A stretch of DNA of 64,000 nucleotides from Bradyrhizobium sediminis (GTDB taxonomy: Bacteria; Pseudomonadota; Alphaproteobacteria; Rhizobiales; Xanthobacteraceae). Shown piece after piece: positions 59,411-64,000 of this stretch. Location: the NCBI RefSeq assembly GCF_018736105.1, contig NZ_CP076135.1, positions 1,920,001-1,984,000 on the forward strand. The letters run 5' to 3'. Position 1 is the first letter of the stretch. Every line of letters starts with the position of its first letter. The notes below the pieces were generated by a model. It searched no databases and was not told the origin of the DNA. It saw nothing but the letters and a program-made list of their open reading frames with translations. The translations under genes were made by a program, and so were the position numbers.

Positions 59411-60685
59411 CTACGGCATGCTCAACTCGTGGCGGCCGACCACCATCCAGTGCACTTCGTCGGGACCGTCGGCGAAGCGGAGGTGGCGCACGTCGGTGTA
59501 CATTTCGGCCAGCGGCGTCCATTGCGAAATGCCGGTGGCGCCGTGCATCTGGATCGCCTGGTCGATGATCCTGGCGGCGCGCTCGGGCACCATGGCCTTG
59601 ACCATGCTGACCCAGATGCGCGCGTCCTTGTTGCCGAGCACGTCCATCGCCTTGGCGGCCTTCAGCACCATCAGCCGCATCGCCTCGATTTCGCAACGCG
59701 CCTGCGCGATAATCTGCAGATTGCCGCCGAGATGCGCGATCTTCTTGCCGAAGGCCTCGCGCGTCAGGCCGCGTGAAACCATCAGGTCGAGCGCCTTTTC
59801 CGCCTTGCCGATCGTCCGCATGCAGTGATGGATCCGGCCCGGCCCGAGGCGGACCTGCGAGATCTCGAAACCGCGGCCTTCGCCGAGCAGCATGTTGTCC
59901 TTGGGAACCCTGACATTGTTGAAGCGCAGATGCATGTGACCGCGCGGGGCATGGTCGTGGCCGAACACGTGCATCGGCCCAATGATCTCGACGCCGGGCG
60001 TGTCCTTCGGCACCAGAATCTGCGACTGTTGCTTGCTCGGCGGCGCGTCCGGATTGGTCTTCACCATCACGATCATGATCTTGCAGCGGGGGTCGCCGAG
60101 ACCGGAGATGTAGTATTTTTCACCGTTGATCACCCATTCGTCGCCGACGAGCTTTGCCGTGGTCGAGATGTTCTTGGCGTCGGACGACGCGACGTTCGGC
60201 TCGGTCATCGCATAGGCGGAGCGGATTTCACCGTTCAACAGCGGCTTCAGCCACTTCTCCTTCTGCGCCTTGGTGCCGACGCGCTCAAGCACTTCCATGT
60301 TGCCGGTGTCCGGCGCCGAGCAGTTCATGGTCTCCGAGGCCAGCGGGCTCTTGCCCAGTTCGGCGGCGATATAGGCGTAGTCGAGATTCTTCAGGCCTTC
60401 GCCGGTCTCCGCATCGGGCAGGAAGAAGTTCCACAGTCCGACTTCCTTGGCCTTGTCCTTGGCTTTTCCCAACACCTCGAGCTGCTGGGGCGTGAAGCTC
60501 CAGCGATCGGTTTTCTTCTCGCCATGCCGATAAAACTCGACCGACATCGGCTCGACCGTTTCCCGGATGAACTTTCGCACATGATCGTAAAGAGGCCGGA
60601 CCCGATCCGACATTCTGAGATCGTTGAGTTCGTCCTCCGGATTGAGGGTGTAGGACGTCATTCGGGGCACGTAGTCATGTTTCAT
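59411..60685 (-). CDS. Acyl-CoA dehydrogenase family protein, ACAD10/11 (LvaC-like) type
   Basis: 424 residues. The FAD/acyl-CoA motifs are YAMTEPNVASSDAKNI, INGEKYYISGLGDPR and the C-terminal MHGATGISQWTPLAEMYTDV with LRFADGPDEVH. The ADGPDEVH ending is typical of ACAD10/ACAD11-type dehydrogenases, which act on phosphorylated 4-hydroxyacyl-CoAs rather than plain acyl-CoAs. An APH-type kinase and DUF6285 partner lie in the facing operon. The assignment is by motif and context; ordinary acyl-CoA dehydrogenation remains possible. Confidence 0.88.
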   Translation of the reverse strand: MKHDYVPRMTSYTLNPEDELNDLRMSDRVRPLYDHVRKFIRETVEPMSVEFYRHGEKKTDRWSFTPQQLEVLGKAKDKAKEVGLWNFFLPDAETGEGLKNLDYAYIAAELGKSPLASETMNCSAPDTGNMEVLERVGTKAQKEKWLKPLLNGEIRSAYAMTEPNVASSDAKNISTTAKLVGDEWVINGEKYYISGLGDPRCKIMIVMVKTNPDAPPSKQQSQILVPKDTPGVEIIGPMHVFGHDHAPRGHMHLRFNNVRVPKDNMLLGEGRGFEISQVRLGPGRIHHCMRTIGKAEKALDLMVSRGLTREAFGKKIAHLGGNLQIIAQARCEIEAMRLMVLKAAKAMDVLGNKDARIWVSMVKAMVPERAARIIDQAIQMHGATGISQWTPLAEMYTDVRHLRFADGPDEVHWMVVGRHELSMP

Positions 60686-60842
60686 CTGGTGATCCTCCCA
60701 TTCGTGCAGATCGTTGCTGCCCCATTGCCGGGCGATCTGTCTGAAGCGCTCTTGCTGGATAGTCTAGACGCCCGCCCGGCCTTTACAAGCAGGCGGAGCA
60801 GGCGAGTTCTTCAGGTGCCGGGTTTGTCCGCGTCGCGGAAAA

Positions 60843-61622
60843 TCAGAACGCGGTATAGCCGCCGTCGATCACGAAACAGTCGGCGGTGTGGTAGGACGAC
60901 GCCTTGCTCATCAGATAGACGGCAATGCCGCCGAAATCCGAGGGCTCGCCGAACCGCCGCACCGGGATCCGCGGCATCACATTGGCGACGAACTTGTCGT
61001 TGGCCATGATGCCCGCGGTCATGTCGCTCTTGATCCAGCCGGGCAGGATGGCGTTGGCGGTGACGCCGTAGCGGGCCAGTTCGACCGCGAGCGCGCGGCA
61101 TAGCGCGTTGATGCCGGCCTTGGTCGCGGCGTAGTGCTCGTTGCGCGCGGTGCCGAACAGCGAGGCGAGGCTCGAGGTCGCGACCAGCCGGCCGAAGGCA
61201 TCGCCCGATGCGGCGCGCTCGGTCATGTGCCGGGCGGCGGCCTGAAACACGTGGAATACGCCGTCGAGGTTGGTGGCGAACATCGTGCGCCATTCTTCCT
61301 CACTGCGATCGATGAAGGCCCGCCTGCCGCCGCCGCCGATGCCGGCATTGGCGAAGCAGCCGTCGACCCGGCCGAAGCTGTCCAGCGTCGCGGCCATGGC
61401 AGCCTTGACCGAAGCGGCGTCGCTGACATCGCAGACACGGGTATCGATCTTGCCCTTCGCACCCGCCATGGTCGCCGCAGCGGCCTTGTTCTTGTCGGCG
61501 TTGCGGCCCCAGATCGAGACGTTGCAGCCGGCGGCGGCCAGCGCCTGCGCGATGCCAAGTCCGATGCCGCCGTTACCGCCGGTGATGACGGCGACGCGGC
61601 CGGTGAGGTCGAAAATGCTCAT
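60843..61622 (-). CDS. Short-chain dehydrogenase/reductase
   Basis: 259 residues from ATG 61622 (GAAACTCTC region; preceding codons are not SDR-like). Classical motifs are complete: TGGNGGIG, NAGIG, Ser in ATSSLASLFG, YAATK and LPGWIKSDM. It probably oxidises or reduces a 3-hydroxyacyl intermediate with NAD(P). It heads the minus-strand unit with the acyl-CoA dehydrogenase (157 bp gap), in the place of LvaD in the levulinate operon. Confidence 0.9.
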   Translation of the reverse strand: MSIFDLTGRVAVITGGNGGIGLGIAQALAAAGCNVSIWGRNADKNKAAAATMAGAKGKIDTRVCDVSDAASVKAAMAATLDSFGRVDGCFANAGIGGGGRRAFIDRSEEEWRTMFATNLDGVFHVFQAAARHMTERAASGDAFGRLVATSSLASLFGTARNEHYAATKAGINALCRALAVELARYGVTANAILPGWIKSDMTAGIMANDKFVANVMPRIPVRRFGEPSDFGGIAVYLMSKASSYHTADCFVIDGGYTAF

Positions 61623-61697
61623 GAGAGTTTCCTTTGGGGTGTTTTCATTTGGTCTGGCGCGCTTTAGATGTGCGTCCGATGGCGGGCAGGTGTTCTG

Positions 61698-61711
61698 GTC
61701 CAACCATGGAC
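61698..61711. promoter_or_regulatory. Short inverted repeat in the SDR / enoyl-CoA hydratase divergent promoter
   Basis: GTCCA-ACCA-TGGAC, perfect five-base arms, is central in the 177 bp divergent region of the two acyl-CoA units. It could be a shared operator, but such short repeats occur by chance. Confidence 0.22.
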
Positions 61712-61799
61712 AAGGCCGCACAGAAAATCAAATATGGCCCGAGAGTTCAGATCCGGCCCACCGCGGCTTACAACGCGGGCTACAACGCACGAGGAAACA

Positions 61800-62591
61800 A
61801 TGCAATTCAAGCACGTCACGCTCGATTTCGATGGACCGGTCGCGGTTCTCAAGCTCGACCATCAGGAGGTCATGAACGCGGTCTCCATCGATATGCTGGG
61901 CGGTCTCGGCGAGGCGCTCGACGCCATCGACGAGAAGAAGGCGGAGGTGCGTTGCCTCGTTCTGACCGGCGCGGGCCGCGCATTCTGCACCGGCGCCAAT
62001 CTGCAGGGCCGCAACAACCAGAAGCCGGGCAGGAGCAATGCGGGTTCTTCGCTCGAAACCGCATTCCATCCGTTCCTGCGCCGTCTGCGCAACCTGCATT
62101 GCCCGATCGTCACCTCGGTCAACGGTCCGGCCGCCGGCGCCGGCATGAGCTTCGCGCTGATGGGCGACATCATCCTGTGCGCGCGCTCGTCGTATTTCCT
62201 GCAGGCGTTCCGCCGCATCGGCCTGGTGCCGGATTGCGGCTCGACCTGGCTGTTGCCGCGGCTGATCGGCAAGGCGCGCTCGGTGGAGCTGTCGCTGCTC
62301 GGCGAACGGCTGCCGGCCGAGAAGGCGCTGGAATGGGGGCTGGTCAACCGGGTCTGTGACGACGCGGCCCTGACGGAAGAGACCATGAAGCTCGCCCATG
62401 AGCTGGCGAACGGCCCGACTATCGCGCTGTCGCTGATCCGCAAGATGTACTGGGAGAGCCCCGACAACTCGTTCGAGGAGCAGCTCAACCTCGAATTCGA
62501 ATCGCAGCGGCTGGCGGGTTCGGCGGAAGATTTCAAGGAGGGCGTCACCGCGTTCCTCGAGAAGCGCCCCGCAAAGTTCAAGGGCAAATGA
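61800..62591 (+). CDS. Enoyl-CoA hydratase/isomerase family protein
   Basis: 263 residues from ATG 61800 (ACGAGGAAACA upstream). Crotonase motifs are GAGRAFCTGANLQG, NGPAAGAGMSFALMGD and FRRIGLVPDCGSTWLLPR. The acid at FRRIGLVPD is as in PaaG/ECHA-like isomerase-hydratases. It would hydrate or isomerise enoyl-CoAs formed by the dehydrogenase. Its stop overlaps the kinase start (ATGATGG). Confidence 0.92.
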   Translation: MQFKHVTLDFDGPVAVLKLDHQEVMNAVSIDMLGGLGEALDAIDEKKAEVRCLVLTGAGRAFCTGANLQGRNNQKPGRSNAGSSLETAFHPFLRRLRNLHCPIVTSVNGPAAGAGMSFALMGDIILCARSSYFLQAFRRIGLVPDCGSTWLLPRLIGKARSVELSLLGERLPAEKALEWGLVNRVCDDAALTEETMKLAHELANGPTIALSLIRKMYWESPDNSFEEQLNLEFESQRLAGSAEDFKEGVTAFLEKRPAKFKGK

Positions 62592-63577
62592 TGGAGCAAG
62601 CGCTCGGGCGTTGCGTCACGACGTGGTGTGCGGGCGCGACCGGCGTGATCAACGCGGCCCGGCTCTCCGGCGGCGCCAGCCAGGAGACCTGGTCGTTCGA
62701 CATCGTCCATCCCGGCGGCAACATCGGCGCGATCCTGCGCCGCGCGCCGCCGGGCTATGGGGCGGCGCCCTCGCGTGCGGCCGGGCTCGATGCCGAGGCC
62801 ATCCTGATGCAGCGCGCCTACGACGCGGGCGTGCCGTCGCCGCGGGTGCTGCATGTGCTGCAGCCGCAGGACGAACTCGGCACCGGCTTCATCATGGCGC
62901 GGGTCGAGGGCGAAACCATCCCGCGCAAGATTTTGCGCGACACCGAGTTTGCATCGGCACGTCCGATCCTGGCGCGCCAGATCGGCAAGGTGCTGGCCGG
63001 CATCCACGGCCTGGGGCTGGCGCAACTGCCGGAACTGCGCCGCATGACGGCGGCCAGGGAAATCGACGAGTTCGAACGCGACTACCGCAGCCTCGATTGG
63101 CCGCGGCCGGTGTTCGAACTGGCGCTGCGCTGGCTGCGCGACCACGATCCCGGACCATCCGGGGAAGTGACGCTGGTGCACGGCGATTTCCGCCACGGCA
63201 ATCTCATCATCGGCCCCGACGGCGTGCGAGCGGTGCTGGACTGGGAGCTTGCGCATTTCGGCGATCCGATGGAGGACCTCGGCTGGGTCTGCGTCAATTC
63301 GTGGCGCTTCGGCGAGATCGACAAGCCCGTCGGCGGTTTCGGCACGCGCGAGGAACTGTTTGCCGGCTACGAACAGGCCGGTCACCGCGTCGATCCCGAT
63401 CGCGTCAAATTCTGGGAAGTGATGGGCACGCTGCGCTGGGGCATCATGTGCTGCGGCATGATGCAGCGCTTTCGCCTCTCGCCCGAGCACTCCATCGAGC
63501 GCGCCATGATCGGCCGCCGCTCCTCGGAAACCGAGATCGATTTGTTGCGGTTGCTTGCGCCGAGAGAGCGAGGCTGA
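62588..63577 (+). CDS. APH-type phosphotransferase, 4-hydroxyacyl-CoA kinase-like (LvaA / ACAD10-11 kinase domain)
   Basis: 329 residues from ATG 62588 or 62591. ATP-binding glycine-type LSGGASQETWSFD, catalytic loop VHGDFRHGNLIIGPDG and metal motif VLDWELAHFGDPMEDLGWVC are complete, so it should be active. The DWELAxxGDPxxDL pattern is that of ACAD10/11 kinase domains and of P. putida LvaA, which phosphorylates 4-hydroxyvaleryl-CoA. The DUF6285 gene follows directly (1 bp gap). Confidence 0.88.
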   Translation: MMEQALGRCVTTWCAGATGVINAARLSGGASQETWSFDIVHPGGNIGAILRRAPPGYGAAPSRAAGLDAEAILMQRAYDAGVPSPRVLHVLQPQDELGTGFIMARVEGETIPRKILRDTEFASARPILARQIGKVLAGIHGLGLAQLPELRRMTAAREIDEFERDYRSLDWPRPVFELALRWLRDHDPGPSGEVTLVHGDFRHGNLIIGPDGVRAVLDWELAHFGDPMEDLGWVCVNSWRFGEIDKPVGGFGTREELFAGYEQAGHRVDPDRVKFWEVMGTLRWGIMCCGMMQRFRLSPEHSIERAMIGRRSSETEIDLLRLLAPRERG

Positions 63578-63578
63578 G

Positions 63579-63953
63579 ATGCAGGACGAACCGACACCGG
63601 AAGAACTTGTCAAGGCGGTTGCGGATTTTCTGCGCAACGACATCTCGCCGCTGATCAGCGGACACAACGCGTTCAAGCTGCGGGTTTCGATCAACGCGCT
63701 GGATCTGGTGACGCGGCAACTCGAGCTGGAAGCGGGCAGCGATACGGCGGAACTCGCCCGGCTCTCGCAACTGCTCGGCCAGCAGGGCTTGCTCGGCGAA
63801 CTCAACCGCATGCTTGCCGATCGCATCGCCAGCGGCGAGGCCGATCTGCAAACGCCGGGGTTAGCCGAGCACCTCTGGCAGACCACGATGGACAAGCTCG
63901 CGGTCGACCAGCCGAACTACGGCTCGTACAAGCGGGAGTTGGGGACGAAGTAG
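63579..63953 (+). CDS. DUF6285 protein (LvaB-like kinase partner)
   Basis: 124 residues from ATG 63579, immediately after the kinase stop. It is all-helical: DEPTPEELVKAVADFLRNDI, FKLRVSINALDLVTRQLELE and a conserved ending DKLAVDQPNYGSYKREL. It has no membrane segment or metal motif. It normally sits beside APH-type kinases; LvaB of P. putida, a similar-sized protein, is required for LvaA activity. Equating it to LvaB is inference from size and context. Confidence 0.85.
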   Translation: MQDEPTPEELVKAVADFLRNDISPLISGHNAFKLRVSINALDLVTRQLELEAGSDTAELARLSQLLGQQGLLGELNRMLADRIASGEADLQTPGLAEHLWQTTMDKLAVDQPNYGSYKRELGTK

Positions 63954-63967
63954 TGCACACTCTCCGT

Positions 63968-64000
63968 CGTCATGGCCGGGCTTGACCCGGCCATCCACGC
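63968..64000. repeat. Intergenic repeat, family D (cut by window end)
   Basis: GTCATGGCCGGGCTTGACCC followed by GGCCATCCACGC, a GC-rich hairpin GGCCGGG/CCCGGCC, runs to the window edge. An inverse, partly decayed copy is at 46886-46908. Confidence 0.65.

Noticed and set aside
61862..63895. 677-codon open frame opposite the enoyl-CoA hydratase, kinase and DUF6285 genes
   Set aside because: Shadow frame with low-complexity protein; the plus-strand genes are overlapped and motif-complete.

Overview
The window is high-GC, gene-dense chromosomal DNA of an alphaproteobacterium. Gene content and repeat types point to the Bradyrhizobium/Rhodopseudomonas group (Nitrobacteraceae): Liv-type amino-acid transporters, a phasin, self-sufficient CYP102-type P450, many acyl-CoA enzymes and the short palindromic intergenic repeats common in Bradyrhizobium. 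No rRNA, tRNA, CRISPR array, transposase or phage gene was seen. Genus assignment is inference; no search was run.

Layout. 1-3.7 kb: a peptide-type ABC transporter (truncated permease plus binding protein, minus strand) diverging from a DadA-like FAD oxidoreductase. 3.8-16.3 kb: a lipid and storage-polymer region with a DUF6489 protein, a lipase-like hydrolase, a WS/DGAT acyltransferase, an epoxide hydrolase, a CYP102 P450-reductase fusion, a small PhaE and class III PhaC with a GNAT enzyme, a phasin and a DUF445 membrane protein. 16.5-24.1 kb: a second lipase-like hydrolase, then the phenylacetate upper pathway (paaX-paaABCDE forward, paaI-paaK reverse).

24.3-38 kb: mostly single genes and short operons: a zinc-type dehydrogenase, a YeeE/YedE transporter, a fatty-acid desaturase, a hydrolase-OsmC fusion, a molybdopterin oxidoreductase, a ferredoxin-P450 pair with a divergent TetR regulator, an amidase, an arylformamidase-like hydrolase, an atypical SDR, a tartrate/malate-type dehydrogenase and an OmpW porin preceded by an FNR/FixK-type box. 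38-46.8 kb: a LysR-centred divergon, with lysR-M20 amidohydrolase-hydroxyacid dehydrogenase on one side and a DUF1445 protein plus a five-gene Liv-type ABC transporter on the other; it looks like uptake and catabolism of one nitrogenous compound. 46.9-50.7 kb: a four-gene tetronate pathway (otnC, ltnD, otnI, otnK). 50.9-55.2 kb: two tandem chemoreceptors with almost identical signalling halves.

55.2-64 kb: an acyl-CoA/oxygenase cluster that is the most interesting part. It holds a thiolase-like protein lacking the catalytic residues, a Baeyer-Villiger monooxygenase, a flavin reductase, an ACAD10/11-type acyl-CoA dehydrogenase, an SDR, an enoyl-CoA hydratase, an APH-type kinase and a DUF6285 protein. 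The last group resembles the Pseudomonas putida levulinate module LvaA-LvaB-LvaC-LvaD, which phosphorylates 4-hydroxyacyl-CoA. A monooxygenase that makes lactones next to a 4-hydroxyacid module suggests a route from ketones or lactones into beta-oxidation. Intergenic spaces carry at least four families of palindromic repeats.
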